The position numbers and the translations under genes were made by a program. A stretch of 64,000 nt of DNA. Source: Armatimonadota bacterium (GTDB lineage: Bacteria; Armatimonadota; Fimbriimonadia; Fimbriimonadales; Fimbriimonadaceae). The notes below the pieces were generated by a model. That model made no database searches. It was given only the letters and a program-made list of their open reading frames with translations, and was not told where the DNA came from. The DNA lies in NCBI GenBank assembly GCA_025360125.1, contig JANYCU010000047.1:61749-125748 (forward strand), read 5' to 3'. Below are positions 50,972 to 60,540 of the stretch, one piece after another; positions within the stretch are counted from its first letter, which is position 1; the number at the start of each line of letters is the position of its first letter.

Positions 50972-52255
50972 ATGGCAGACCTCGATTTGATGTTGCGCTT
51001 TATGCTGCAGGTGCTCGTTGTGCTTGTGGCATGCCGAGTCCTGGGCTGGTTTGGCAAGAAGTATCTCGGTCAAGCTCAGGCGACAATGGAGATGTTGACG
51101 GGAATCGTTCTTGGTCCTTCCCTCTTCGGCGTCATCTTCCCGAAGGTACAGCAATATGTTTTCCCTCCCTTTGTCGTGGCTGATCATCCCTTATCGGGGA
51201 AGAGTCCGTCGATGTCGGTTTTGTATGTGATCGCTCAGATCGGCCTTGTTCTATATATCTTCTTGGTTGGATTGGAGTTTGACGGTTCGCTTGTTAAGAA
51301 TCACACTCGTGCCCTTAAGACGGTTTCGATGGCCAGTATTGGATTTCCGATCATTGTGGGATTTATTGTTTTCTACACTGTTCTGCGCAGTCGATCGGAC
51401 CTGTTTGGACCCGGAATTAGCGACCCCATTTTGGCCATGTTTGTTGGGGCAGCGCTGTGCATTACGGCTTTTCCGACGCTCGCCAGAATCATCCAAGAAT
51501 CTGGACTTTCTGGCACTTCACTTGGAACAGTGACGATTGTTGCAGGGGCGATCAGTGATGTGGTAGCGTGGATTCTGCTAGCAGTCATCTTGTCGTTTTG
51601 CAAAGGCAACCCATTGATTGCAGTTTGGGCCATTGGGGGTGGAATAGCATTTTCCTTGATTGTTTTGACGGCTGGACGCCAGTTGTTTTCGCGCTTAGGG
51701 CCGTCGGGTTCGGACCATGGATCGGTTTCTAACACAACGTTTGGCCTGGTTTTGATGGCATTGTTTGCCGGTGCTTGGATTAGCGACGCAATCGGGGTTT
51801 ATGCCGTTTTTGGAGCGTTTATCGTTGGAGTTGCGATGCCTCGAGGGCAGCTTGCGATAGATTTGCGATCTCGGATTGAGTCGCTAACCTTGACCCTCTT
51901 TTTGCCGTTTTTCTTCGTTGTCTCTGGCCTTAGTACGAAGATTGGATCGTTGGCGACGATTGACCACTGGCTTATTTTTGCCCTAATGCTGTTCATCGCG
52001 ATTGTTGTAAAAATTGGCGGATGTTACTTTGCCGCTCGCATCGGCGGGGAGTCTAAATTGCAATCGCTGGTAATCGGAGTCTTTATGAATACTCGCGGGT
52101 TGATGGAGCTGGTTTTGCTCAATATTGGATTGCAGCAGAAGATCATTTCTCCCGTTTTCTTTTCGATGATGGTGCTGGTTGCGGTGGTCACGACGATGAT
52201 GACAGCGCCGATTGTAAAGCGCATTTCTCGGGATGGATTGCTCGAATCGGTGTGA
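50972..52255 (+). CDS. CPA2-family Na+/H+ (cation/proton) antiporter
   Basis: About 427 residues from the ATG at 50972. Some twelve membrane helices; EMLTGIVLGPSLFG, LFLVGLEFDGSLVKNHTRA-type (IFLVGLEFDGSL), TAFPTLARIIQE and FVVSGLSTKIG, plus MNTRGLMELVLLNIG, are family marks. No C-terminal TrkA-N domain, so ungated by nucleotide. Role in pH or cation homeostasis. Confidence 0.85.
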   Translation: MADLDLMLRFMLQVLVVLVACRVLGWFGKKYLGQAQATMEMLTGIVLGPSLFGVIFPKVQQYVFPPFVVADHPLSGKSPSMSVLYVIAQIGLVLYIFLVGLEFDGSLVKNHTRALKTVSMASIGFPIIVGFIVFYTVLRSRSDLFGPGISDPILAMFVGAALCITAFPTLARIIQESGLSGTSLGTVTIVAGAISDVVAWILLAVILSFCKGNPLIAVWAIGGGIAFSLIVLTAGRQLFSRLGPSGSDHGSVSNTTFGLVLMALFAGAWISDAIGVYAVFGAFIVGVAMPRGQLAIDLRSRIESLTLTLFLPFFFVVSGLSTKIGSLATIDHWLIFALMLFIAIVVKIGGCYFAARIGGESKLQSLVIGVFMNTRGLMELVLLNIGLQQKIISPVFFSMMVLVAVVTTMMTAPIVKRISRDGLLESV

Positions 52256-52306
52256 CACGTTCTTGTGGTTGAGAATTGCCTGGTAGGCTTCAGGCTAAGA
52301 GCGGAT

Positions 52307-53557
52307 ATGGTGGAAGCGTTACAGAACTGGGCGAAACATTATTCCTTCACTGCCGCGAGGGTGCATCGACCTCACTCGGTCGAAGAGGTTCAGTCACTTG
52401 TTTCGGGCGCTTCCCGCGTTAAGCCACTGGGGACACGGCATTCGTTTAACAACATCGCGGATACGTCAGATGATCTCATTTCGACGGAGCATTTGAACCG
52501 GATCATTGAGATTGATCGGGACCGGATGACGGTAACGGTTGAAGGTGGAATCTCGTACGGCACGCTGAGCAAGCACCTTTATTTGGAAGGCTACGCTTTG
52601 CATAATTTGGCGTCTTTGCCGCATATCTCGGTGGCGGGGGCGTGCGCAACAGCGACGCACGGATCGGGTGTTCGCAATGGGAATCTTTCAACGGCGGTTA
52701 CTGCATTGGAGATTATTACGGCTTCGGGGGAAATCGTTTCTTTTCGTGAGGGCGATCCGGACTTTTATGGTGTGGTGGTCAACCTTGGGGCTTTGGGGAT
52801 TATTACGAGCATGACCTTACGGATTTTGCCAGCTTTTCAGGTTCGGCAGTTTGTGTACCAAAATCTGCCGTTTGCCGAGTTGTCATCTCACTTCGACGAG
52901 GTGGTTTCGAGTGCTTACAGCGTGAGTTTGTTTACGACATGGACGAGCGATTTTGTTGACCAGGTGTGGCAGAAGGATACGGACTTGGACCGAGCAATTC
53001 CCTCTTCATTATTTGGGGCGACGCTTGCCACTCGGAAGCTTCATCCATTGCCAGATCATCCGGCTGACTTTTGCACTGAGCAGCTTGGGGTGGTGGGTTC
53101 TTGGCACCAGCGGCTGGCTCATTTTAAGATGGAATTCACGCCGAGCAGCGGCGAAGAGCTTCAGTCGGAATACGTTGTTCCCCGGCATCACGCGTTCGCG
53201 GCGTTGAGCGCAATTAATCTGATTCGGGATGTGATTTCGCCCGTTTTGCACGTTTCGGAGGTTCGAACGGCTTGCGCGGATTCGCTATGGCTTAGCTCGA
53301 GTTTTGAGCGAGACGTGGTTTGCATTCACTTTACGTGGAAGAAGAACTGGGCGGTGGTTCAGGTTTTGTTGCCGATTATTGAGGAAGTTTTAGCTCCGTT
53401 TGACGCTCGTCCACATTGGGGCAAGTTGTTTGCGATGGGGGCGGATCGGGTTTGCGGGTTGTATCCGAAGATGGAAGAGTTTAAGGCTTTGGCGAGTCGG
53501 CTTGATCTGGGTGGGAAGTTTCAGAACGAGTACTTGGATGAGAAGGTTTTTGGCTAG
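52307..53557 (+). CDS. FAD-dependent sugar/alditol oxidase
   Basis: About 416 residues from the ATG at 52307. FAD-binding PCMH domain: KPLGTRHSFNNIADT and ACATATHGSGVRNGNLST; the C-terminal part matches the arabinono-lactone/alditol oxidase family, ending HPHWGKLF-like (RPHWGKLFAMGAD). Oxidises a sugar alcohol or lactone with O2, giving peroxide. Substrate unknown. Confidence 0.82.
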   Translation: MVEALQNWAKHYSFTAARVHRPHSVEEVQSLVSGASRVKPLGTRHSFNNIADTSDDLISTEHLNRIIEIDRDRMTVTVEGGISYGTLSKHLYLEGYALHNLASLPHISVAGACATATHGSGVRNGNLSTAVTALEIITASGEIVSFREGDPDFYGVVVNLGALGIITSMTLRILPAFQVRQFVYQNLPFAELSSHFDEVVSSAYSVSLFTTWTSDFVDQVWQKDTDLDRAIPSSLFGATLATRKLHPLPDHPADFCTEQLGVVGSWHQRLAHFKMEFTPSSGEELQSEYVVPRHHAFAALSAINLIRDVISPVLHVSEVRTACADSLWLSSSFERDVVCIHFTWKKNWAVVQVLLPIIEEVLAPFDARPHWGKLFAMGADRVCGLYPKMEEFKALASRLDLGGKFQNEYLDEKVFG

Positions 53558-53747
53558 CGGTCTGGGCTATTAAATTGGCATGAATGAGGGTTTCTTTAGC
53601 CTCGGGAAACGATTTCCAATTCGGCCTGGATTCGGCTAATTCATGGAGGAAATCGGCATTCCCAAGGCAGCAAACTACCAGCCTTTCGCGTAAATAGATC
53701 TATTTGGATGTTGTCGAATTCTTCGGACGGTTTGGTAAAGTACTGCT

Positions 53748-54227
53748 ATGTCAAACAACCTTAAACTCGCTTGCCTGGAGCTTTTTCGTGAGACCTTTGA
53801 AGGGGTTGCGCCTGGCTCTAATGGAACTTGGTTCGTTCAGGGGCGGGAGGCGGTTTTACCATCCATTCAGGCGCTTACACCTGAGCAGGCATCCACGGTT
53901 TATCCGGGAGGAAGGGCGACGGTTGGTGCGCACGTCAACCACCTTTGCTACTACCTGCACTTGTTCAATGTACACAAACGAGGTGAGGAGGAACCAAGCG
54001 ACTGGGAAGGAAGTTGGAAAATGCAGACCTTTGATGCGAAGGCATGGAAAGACGTTCAGGATCGAACACTGGCTGAGTATGAGGAAGCGACTCAGTGGTA
54101 TCGGCTGCAGGCGGAATCGGATTCCGATTTCGCTACCGAGGAAAAAGCGATCTCAGCCATTGCGAACATTGCCCACGCGGCGTTTCACTTGGGAGCCATT
54201 CGCGCCCTTATTCCAATAGTACAATAA
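53748..54227 (+). CDS. DinB-like protein
   Basis: 159 residues, predicted four-helix bundle. HVNHLCYYLHLFN carries one His region and AHAAFHLGAIRALI the C-terminal His of the usual metal triad. Function within the DinB/YfiT group is unknown; many bind a thiol cofactor. Precedes the hydrolase gene by 7 bp. Confidence 0.7.
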   Translation: MSNNLKLACLELFRETFEGVAPGSNGTWFVQGREAVLPSIQALTPEQASTVYPGGRATVGAHVNHLCYYLHLFNVHKRGEEEPSDWEGSWKMQTFDAKAWKDVQDRTLAEYEEATQWYRLQAESDSDFATEEKAISAIANIAHAAFHLGAIRALIPIVQ

Positions 54228-54244
54228 CCATAGCATGGTTATTG
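54222..54244 (+). promoter_or_regulatory. Perfect hairpin over a start codon
   Basis: CAATAACCAT pairs with ATGGTTATTG around AGC; the right arm holds the ATG (54235) of the glycoside hydrolase and the left arm holds the DinB-like stop. Could restrain translation unless ribosomes arrive from upstream. Confidence 0.55.
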
Positions 54245-56166
54245 GAACGTCATTCATCCCGCCATCAAAGTCAAAACAATATTTTGGAAACGACTCGGCG
54301 TGGTTTGATACGAACGTTCCGATGTTTGAGTGTTCGGACGCTTTGCTTGAGGAGACGTACCATTATCGCTGGAAACTTTATAAGGCCCATATTCGCGATT
54401 TAGGCCGTGTTGGTTACGTCATTACTGAATTTTTGGACGATGTTCCGTGGCAAAAGCATCCTTATGCGATGCTGAATGACGCGACTGGCTTTCACATTTA
54501 CGAGGGTCGTTGGATGCGAGATCGGCGGTATCTCGATGGGTTCATCGAGTTCCTTTTTCCTGGTGGGGGCAATGATCGTCACTTCGCTGAGAGTATTACA
54601 GACGCGGCGCACGCCTACTATTTGGTGCATGGTGACGCTTCGTTTGCGGTGAAGCATTTGCCTGCGATGAAGCATATTTTCAACCTGTGGGATGACCATT
54701 TTGACTTTGGTAAGGGGCTTTATTTTATTGAGCCGCTGTTGGATGCGACGGAATACACGGTGTCGTCGATTGATGCTAGTGGGGGGAAGGACGGTTTTCG
54801 GGGTGGGGATGCATTTCGCCCTTCGATTAATAGCTACATGTACGCCAATGCGATGGCGATCAGCCATTTTTCGGTTTTGGCGGGAGACGCCGGGGAGGCG
54901 AAGGTTTATGCGGACCGTGCGGCGAAGTTGAAGGCGGCTATGCAGGCTTCGTTGTGGAACTCGGACCATGAGCATTTTATGGACCGATACCAGGTGACGA
55001 ATAAGAACGTGAAGTATTGGGACTTCATTCGGGCGAGGGAGCTGGCGGGTTATGTTCCGTGGGCGCACAATGTTCCGGACGATAAGCCTAAATATGCGGC
55101 GGCATGGCGGTTTATTTTAGACAAGAACGAGTTCGCGGGGGCGCACGGTCTGCGGACGATTGCTCCGGGTTACGAATTCTACATGAAGCAGTATCGGTAT
55201 TTGGGTACGGCTCCGGAGTGTCAATGGAATGGACCGAGCTGGCCGTTCCAGACCACTCAGGTTTTGTTGGGACTTGCAAATCTATTCAACAGTTACCAGC
55301 ATGCCTCAGTCAGCGGTAGTGACTATGTAACTCTGTTGCGTCAGTACGCTCAGCAGCACTATTTGGATGGCAAGCCGAATCTGCAAGAAGACTATAACGC
55401 GGATACTGGTCGGACGATCGTTGGGCTGGATCGTAGCCATCATTACAACCATTCGGGGTTTGTTGATTTGGTTATTACGGGACTTTGCGGACTGCGACCT
55501 CACTCAGATGCAACGTTGGAAGTAAATCCCATGGTCTCGGGCGATATTCCCTGGTTCTGCCTTGAAAACGTTCCCTACCATGGCAATTTGGTGACCATTG
55601 TTTGGGATAAGGACGGGAAGAAGTATGGGCATGGGGCTGGACTATCGGTTTTTGTCAATGGGTCGTTGGTGGTTGGTTCAAAAAAACTAGGTCTCTTAAC
55701 TTGTCCGATTAACTTGCGGAAGGCGAAGACTGCTTCGAAGCAGATTGACAATGCTCTGAATATCTATCGGACAGGTCATCCATTGCCATCGGCTTCGAGC
55801 GACACGGACCATACGGTTTGGCACGCGGTGGATGGGCGCGAGTGGTATTTCCCGGAGATGGTTCGGGGGTGGTCGCCCGACCCGAATGCAGGGGAGAGTT
55901 GGTTTGAAGTCGCTTTTGCAGAAGCGACTGATGTGAAGTCTGTTTACTTATGTTTCTATGCGGATGACCAAGGTGTTCACGCTCCCGAAAGCTTAGAGAT
56001 TCAGGCGATGGACACGCACTGGTGGACGACGATTTACCGTTCAAAGGTCGCCTTGATGGCGAACACAGAGAACGCGTTTCCGGTTAAGGCCATCTCGACG
56101 AACCGCCTCAGGATTGTCGTTAAACACTCCGGTTCAATTCGTTTGGTCTCAATGAGTTGCTACTAG
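54235..56166 (+). CDS. MGH1/GH63-like glycoside hydrolase
   Basis: 643 residues, no signal peptide. An (alpha/alpha)6 barrel: NDATGFHIYEGRWMRDRRYLD-type start (WMRDRRYLDGFIEF), SITDAAHAYYLVHGD, FRPSINSYMYANAMAISHF, WNGPSWPFQTTQVLLGL and RSHHYNHSGFVDLVI, as in mannosylglycerate-hydrolase-like enzymes. The last 120 residues form a beta-rich, discoidin-like part. Substrate not identifiable. Confidence 0.75.
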   Translation: MVIGTSFIPPSKSKQYFGNDSAWFDTNVPMFECSDALLEETYHYRWKLYKAHIRDLGRVGYVITEFLDDVPWQKHPYAMLNDATGFHIYEGRWMRDRRYLDGFIEFLFPGGGNDRHFAESITDAAHAYYLVHGDASFAVKHLPAMKHIFNLWDDHFDFGKGLYFIEPLLDATEYTVSSIDASGGKDGFRGGDAFRPSINSYMYANAMAISHFSVLAGDAGEAKVYADRAAKLKAAMQASLWNSDHEHFMDRYQVTNKNVKYWDFIRARELAGYVPWAHNVPDDKPKYAAAWRFILDKNEFAGAHGLRTIAPGYEFYMKQYRYLGTAPECQWNGPSWPFQTTQVLLGLANLFNSYQHASVSGSDYVTLLRQYAQQHYLDGKPNLQEDYNADTGRTIVGLDRSHHYNHSGFVDLVITGLCGLRPHSDATLEVNPMVSGDIPWFCLENVPYHGNLVTIVWDKDGKKYGHGAGLSVFVNGSLVVGSKKLGLLTCPINLRKAKTASKQIDNALNIYRTGHPLPSASSDTDHTVWHAVDGREWYFPEMVRGWSPDPNAGESWFEVAFAEATDVKSVYLCFYADDQGVHAPESLEIQAMDTHWWTTIYRSKVALMANTENAFPVKAISTNRLRIVVKHSGSIRLVSMSCY

Positions 56167-56486
56167 AATGCGGCGGCGGATTCTCGACAGGCTTGGGCAC
56201 AGGCGCGGCAACTGGCGGTGCATCTGCGCGTAAATTCAAGGGTGAATTTTTCGCAGACGTTCGCGCAGGCGATGCATGCAGTTTCGCAGTGAGCACACTG
56301 GGCGTTTGAGCCTTCTTGCATTGCAGCAACGCAGTCGCGACAGTGATCGGCGCAGTTTGTGCAAAGCTGGGCACAGTCTTCCATGCCAACCATGGCGTTA
56401 AAGCCGTCGGCGCAATTGCGGCATTCTTCTTCGTTGAGAGTGCAGAGTTTAATACAATTTTCTAAAGCAAATTCAAGATCTAACAT
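56163..56486 (-). CDS. Four-helix-bundle copper storage protein (Csp-like)
   Basis: 107 residues, 18 Cys spaced in CxxC/CxxxC steps along predicted helices, as in cytosolic Csp3 proteins that hold many Cu(I) ions within the bundle. No signal peptide, so cytoplasmic. Head of what looks like a copper-handling group transcribed to its left; its stop overlaps the convergent hydrolase end by 4 bp. Confidence 0.85.
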   Translation of the reverse strand: MLDLEFALENCIKLCTLNEEECRNCADGFNAMVGMEDCAQLCTNCADHCRDCVAAMQEGSNAQCAHCETACIACANVCEKFTLEFTRRCTASCRACAQACRESAAAF

Positions 56487-56572
56487 TGGGGACTCCGGCT
56501 CAACGGCGTTGGTTGAGCACTCGTAACCTTCAAGACGCCCCGTTCTTCAGTTGAATTTCCAATTTTGGAATA

Positions 56573-57220
56573 TTAAAACGCAATCGTGTATCCAAAGGTG
56601 AGTTGCAAAGTCTTTCCTGACTCGATTCCAAAATCGAGGACGGAGCGCGGGTCGATTTGCCGTCTCATTCCGATGCCGACAATTGCTTGCTTTTGCCGGT
56701 AACCCACCTCGGCCACGAAGGTTTGATCAAAGCTTTTTGGATATCCGATTGGGGCAGAGTATCCGACCAAGAATCCGGGCTCTTGGCGGGATTCGAAGTC
56801 GAGGTTGAGGTGGATTTTGTCGTATTGATGAAGGGCTTTGGTGGCGATGAGGCGGAGGCTGCCAATTGGTCTTTGACCTCCGGTGCCGTTGGCTGTCACC
56901 CGAAAGCCGAAGGCGGGAGAATCGTTGATTTCGCGGGCGAGGTTTTGGAAGAAGCTGACTTCCCCGATCGTGTTTGATCCTCGATTGGCGTCGAATCCGA
57001 TGCTGATTTCCTGGTTTTTGGCGAAGCCGTACCCAAGGGAGCTATTGAGTCCGAGATGGTTTCCCGTGAGACTGAATCCAGTTTGGAATTCGCGTTCGCC
57101 GTAAGCAATCGAGTAAGCGTCATCGAACAGGAGGGGTCGGCCCCGTTCGAAGTTGTTGTGGTCGCTGGCCAGGGATTTTGAGGCAATGGCGAGTAGGCAA
57201 AGGGTCGGCAATAGTTTCAT
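56573..57220 (-). CDS. Outer-membrane beta-barrel-like protein
   Basis: 215 residues, signal peptide to SLA (about 18); alternating strands such as FQTGFSLTGNHLGLNSSLGYGFAKNQ-type (GYGFAKNQEISIGFD) and a terminal FGYTIAF ending in an aromatic residue, the outer-membrane assembly signal. Overlaps the NosL-like gene by 4 bp. Similar in style to the barrel at 18.1 kb. Confidence 0.65.
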   Translation of the reverse strand: MKLLPTLCLLAIASKSLASDHNNFERGRPLLFDDAYSIAYGEREFQTGFSLTGNHLGLNSSLGYGFAKNQEISIGFDANRGSNTIGEVSFFQNLAREINDSPAFGFRVTANGTGGQRPIGSLRLIATKALHQYDKIHLNLDFESRQEPGFLVGYSAPIGYPKSFDQTFVAEVGYRQKQAIVGIGMRRQIDPRSVLDFGIESGKTLQLTFGYTIAF

Positions 57221-58713
57221 TTTCCACCTCCATGGCCTTCCATTTTCATTCCGTAGGGGTTTGGCTTGTCGATCTTGCGATAGGTTACGGGTTTACCGTG
57301 GTTGAGCTTGCCCCAATCGGTGAGATTGAGCGGCTTGACGTCTTTGAATTCAGGGTTGGCTTTGGTGTATTTGTCGAAAGCGGCTCTGGACGTGAACGCA
57401 CGTGACCAGTCATTGCATTCGGGATGGTCGCCGTAGTTCTCGAGGAAGACGACCTCTTTTATGTTGGAGGTCCAATTGCCTTCCTCGTCGGAGATGAGGA
57501 CGAGGAGGCGATTTGGATCCTCGGTTGAGGCGCGGATGATCGCCCGACCGGGAGTTTCGGCCGACATATCGCGGGCACACATGAGGCAACGAACGGACAT
57601 TGTCCATCCTTCGGCGCTAACGGTTGCTCCCCACGGGCCTGAGTCGGGCAACGAGATGGAACAGTGGGAGCATTTGCTCATATCCATCCAGCCCATTCCG
57701 GCCATGAACATTGAATCTTCGTCGCTTCCCTTCATCATTCCCATGCCGGGTATTCCGAATGGATGGCGATGATCATGGAGGGATTTTGGCACTGCGTCGC
57801 CAGGGTCTTCGTCCTTATGAGTGGAATCTAAAACGCGATAAATGGCGATTTTCACCTGGTCTTGTTTTTGCGATTCGGATAGGTTTGATTGGGCAAGAAT
57901 ATCGTTTACGTTATCGTGCAACATGTGCAGATTGTCGAATGAGGCGGCGATTTGTGGAAATCGTTTGGCGAATCGCGGACTCATTTCGGCAGTCATGGGC
58001 ATGAAATCTCGGTCGATTCGGTAGAGCTCGGTTTCGCGGTAGCGGTTGCCGATAAGGGCATATTGAGCCACTTGATCTTGGACGGGGACTCGGTAGAGCA
58101 TGTCGTGATTGACGGTTTGGAGCCAGTGGTAACCCCAGAACAGGCCGTTGACTTTTGGGTTCTCTTTGCGGAATTTGCCGGAGTAGGAGAAGCCGTCGAG
58201 GAACTCCATGTTCATTGGCAGTCCGGAAATGGCGTAGGGTTGGGACGAATAGTTTTTCCACAGTCGGTCGACTTCCGCTTCCTTTTGGCTATCGGTCCAT
58301 CCCGGGTGCATAAAGACGTCGATGACTTGGAAGTGAAGCAAGTGAGCCCAGTCGAATACTTTTTCGAGTGAGCCGTACTTGCGCATGAATGTCGGTGAGA
58401 TGGCCCCTTCGTCAACTGGCTTGGTGGGTTGGTGTTTGAGAACCCAATCGATTATGTTAAATGTCTTGGTTTCGAGCTCGGGTGCCCCTCCGGTTACCAT
58501 CGCTTCGTACGCCATCGCGTGACCGACACCCGTTGCATACATATCCTTAGCAAAGGCAGGCATCCGGTTGATGTCCCAGTTGTAGGATGCGGGCTTGTAG
58601 AAGAGAGTGTCGGCCGTTGAATTATTGAGCCAACTCGGCATGTTTGGGGGCATGACCGGAAGTTGGCTCGATTGAGTCAGGGTTATCAGGGCGAACGCAA
58701 TGGCAAATGGCAT
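57217..58713 (-). CDS. Exported Met/His-rich protein with NosL-like C-terminus
   Basis: 498 residues, N-terminal signal-like segment. A Met/His cluster (residues about 313-345, HDHRHP then many Met) suggests Cu binding. The C-terminal ~160 residues carry CSHC (348-351), CLMC (376-379) and HPEC (430-433) followed by W-RAF-F-AF and KPLNL, matching the next gene's NosL-like domain. Overlaps the barrel gene by 4 bp. Function unknown; copper chaperone or sensor is inferred. Confidence 0.6.
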   Translation of the reverse strand: MPFAIAFALITLTQSSQLPVMPPNMPSWLNNSTADTLFYKPASYNWDINRMPAFAKDMYATGVGHAMAYEAMVTGGAPELETKTFNIIDWVLKHQPTKPVDEGAISPTFMRKYGSLEKVFDWAHLLHFQVIDVFMHPGWTDSQKEAEVDRLWKNYSSQPYAISGLPMNMEFLDGFSYSGKFRKENPKVNGLFWGYHWLQTVNHDMLYRVPVQDQVAQYALIGNRYRETELYRIDRDFMPMTAEMSPRFAKRFPQIAASFDNLHMLHDNVNDILAQSNLSESQKQDQVKIAIYRVLDSTHKDEDPGDAVPKSLHDHRHPFGIPGMGMMKGSDEDSMFMAGMGWMDMSKCSHCSISLPDSGPWGATVSAEGWTMSVRCLMCARDMSAETPGRAIIRASTEDPNRLLVLISDEEGNWTSNIKEVVFLENYGDHPECNDWSRAFTSRAAFDKYTKANPEFKDVKPLNLTDWGKLNHGKPVTYRKIDKPNPYGMKMEGHGGGK

Positions 58714-58723
58714 ATTTGTGGCC

Positions 58724-59188
58724 TTAGTTAGCTGGCTTGTTTACCATTGCGACAAACTCGTCTAGGTTAAGAGGCTTGGCCGATTCGGCGCCGTGCTTTT
58801 TGGCGTAATCGGTGAAAGCATCTTTCGTCGAGAACGCTCGGGAGAGTTCGGCACAGTTAGCGTGTTTCGTGAATGTGTTCAGGAAGACGCTGCCCGCTGG
58901 CGCGGTCCACTTTCCGTCGGTACGTTTGAGAACGACGGGCTCGCCGACTTTTTCGCTCGGCGCATAAACCACCAAGTCGGTTTTATAGCGAGCTTGATCC
59001 TTTACAACGCAATAGACGCATCGGTATTCGATTCGCTTGTTGCCGAACTTGAGCACGACTTCATTGTCCTGATCCTTCGTGTTTTGAACCAGCTTGAGCT
59101 TGCAGAAAGGGCACTCGCCTTCGTGGGCAGCCGAGGAGGCAGCCAAACCGAGTAGCGAGACGACGAGAAACATTGACTTAATTTTCAT
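58724..59188 (-). CDS. NosL-like secreted copper protein
   Basis: 154 residues, signal peptide ending SSA (about 20). CPFC (26-29), CVYC (57-60) and HANC (109-112) with SRAFSTKDAFTDYA and KPLNLDEF align with the C-terminal domain of the preceding large protein. NosL binds Cu(I) for nitrous oxide reductase; no nos genes are here, so a general copper role is likelier. Confidence 0.65.
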   Translation of the reverse strand: MKIKSMFLVVSLLGLAASSAAHEGECPFCKLKLVQNTKDQDNEVVLKFGNKRIEYRCVYCVVKDQARYKTDLVVYAPSEKVGEPVVLKRTDGKWTAPAGSVFLNTFTKHANCAELSRAFSTKDAFTDYAKKHGAESAKPLNLDEFVAMVNKPAN

Positions 59189-59328
59189 GATATTTCCTTA
59201 CATTTGTTGCCTGACCCACATCCGCAGTCAGGCTTGTTGTCTTTGGTGCCAACGCCCGCCTTGCGCAACATGGTCCGGACGATGATTCCGCAACAGACGA
59301 GCACGAGAAGAACAATTGGCCAGGGCAT
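59185..59328 (-). CDS. Small Cys-rich membrane protein
   Basis: 47 residues from the ATG at 59328: one membrane helix (PWPIVLLVLVCCGIIV) and a tail DCGCGSGNKCK, like FeoB-associated Cys-rich proteins. Start shares a base with the stop of the FixH-like gene (TAATG), so it is co-translated. Metal delivery is inferred. Confidence 0.6.
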   Translation of the reverse strand: MPWPIVLLVLVCCGIIVRTMLRKAGVGTKDNKPDCGCGSGNKCKEIS

Positions 59329-60476
59329 TATTTTTTGACCTCGATGGTAAAGCCGAGAGTCTTCACCGAGCCGTGCCACTGGAATTGGGCATAAGCTTTG
59401 TAAAGTCCCGACTTAGGGAAGCGTGCATTAAATTTTACGATGCCCGATTTCGCTTGTGCAAGGGAATCCGCGTCCTCGGCGGGATGGCTGTGTACGGCGG
59501 TCATGCCATCTTGCGAGAAGATCATCAAGTGCCCAACTGCTCCGAGATAATTCTCGGTTATTCCGGTGGGTGTCTTGGTCTTCGCGTCGGTCAACTTGAT
59601 CACTACGGTTGAAGTTTGACCCATACGAATCAGTTTTTCACTTCCAAAGTTGCCGCGTAGGCCTTGGTCGGTACCGATTGAATTCAATGTGAGCTTTGTG
59701 TTCCATTTTGGTTTAGGTCCGCCAACCACAAGCTTTGACATCAATATTCTCGACCCTTTTCCGCTCGGAGCGACATCGGCGTAAACGAGGTATGTGGTGC
59801 CTGCTGGGAAAGTCTGGTTAATTTTCCACGTACCGTTTGCGTCCATCGTTGGGTGCTCGTGGCGGAACCAGTTGAGGTCTTTGCTGGCAATCAGCAAGTG
59901 AAACTTGCGTTCGTGGGCAGTGTCAAAGCTGGTTTGAACTTTCTTTGACTTAGAGTCAATAATTTGAAGAGAGAGCGGGGTCGGTATGCCTGCCATCGGC
60001 AATTTTGAGTTCTGAATCAGCTTTAGTTGATAAGGTGCGACGGTTTTTGTGGCGTGGAGCCTTTCATCGTTTACGCTGACTACGAACTTGATGTGTTTCG
60101 TTCCGTCGTTGGGAATCTTCAGATCGAGATCGATTTGGTATTCGCCGCCGTGGGCGAAAAAGAGGACCATGCCGTAGTCGCCAGGCACTCCTTCTCGATG
60201 GATTTCTGGCTTTACCGTGGGCATTCCAATCATTGCCGGCATGGTGATGGAGCCACTGGCGTCAATCGCCCCGACGCCCTTGAATCCTTCTTCGACAGGG
60301 TCCTTTTGGGTGGTATCAACGACGCGGAATTCGACGTCGGTCTGCTCTTGAGCGAACAGCCCGCCGTCGGGCATTCGAAGTTCGAATTGGTACTTTCCGA
60401 ATTTCATCTTCGGATTTTGTGGCTCGGAGCCAAAGATTATATGCGCAAAATGCGCAGCGGTCAATAGGGTGATCAT
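59328..60476 (-). CDS. Exported FixH/YtkA-like protein of the copper group
   Basis: About 382 residues from the ATG at 60476, MITLLTAAHFAHIIFG forming an export signal. Repeated beta-type segments: MPAMIGMPTVK and GDYGMVLFFAHGGEYQIDLDL look FixH/YtkA-like; HEHP and VHSHPAED occur at equivalent positions of two later modules, as in metal-tolerance envelope proteins. Located between two Cys-rich genes. Confidence 0.55.
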   Translation of the reverse strand: MITLLTAAHFAHIIFGSEPQNPKMKFGKYQFELRMPDGGLFAQEQTDVEFRVVDTTQKDPVEEGFKGVGAIDASGSITMPAMIGMPTVKPEIHREGVPGDYGMVLFFAHGGEYQIDLDLKIPNDGTKHIKFVVSVNDERLHATKTVAPYQLKLIQNSKLPMAGIPTPLSLQIIDSKSKKVQTSFDTAHERKFHLLIASKDLNWFRHEHPTMDANGTWKINQTFPAGTTYLVYADVAPSGKGSRILMSKLVVGGPKPKWNTKLTLNSIGTDQGLRGNFGSEKLIRMGQTSTVVIKLTDAKTKTPTGITENYLGAVGHLMIFSQDGMTAVHSHPAEDADSLAQAKSGIVKFNARFPKSGLYKAYAQFQWHGSVKTLGFTIEVKK

Positions 60477-60540
60477 GTTGTTCTGTTCTTCGGAGATGTC
60501 AAGCGACGAAGCTTCCCGGCATTGAAATGCTGCGGGAGAG

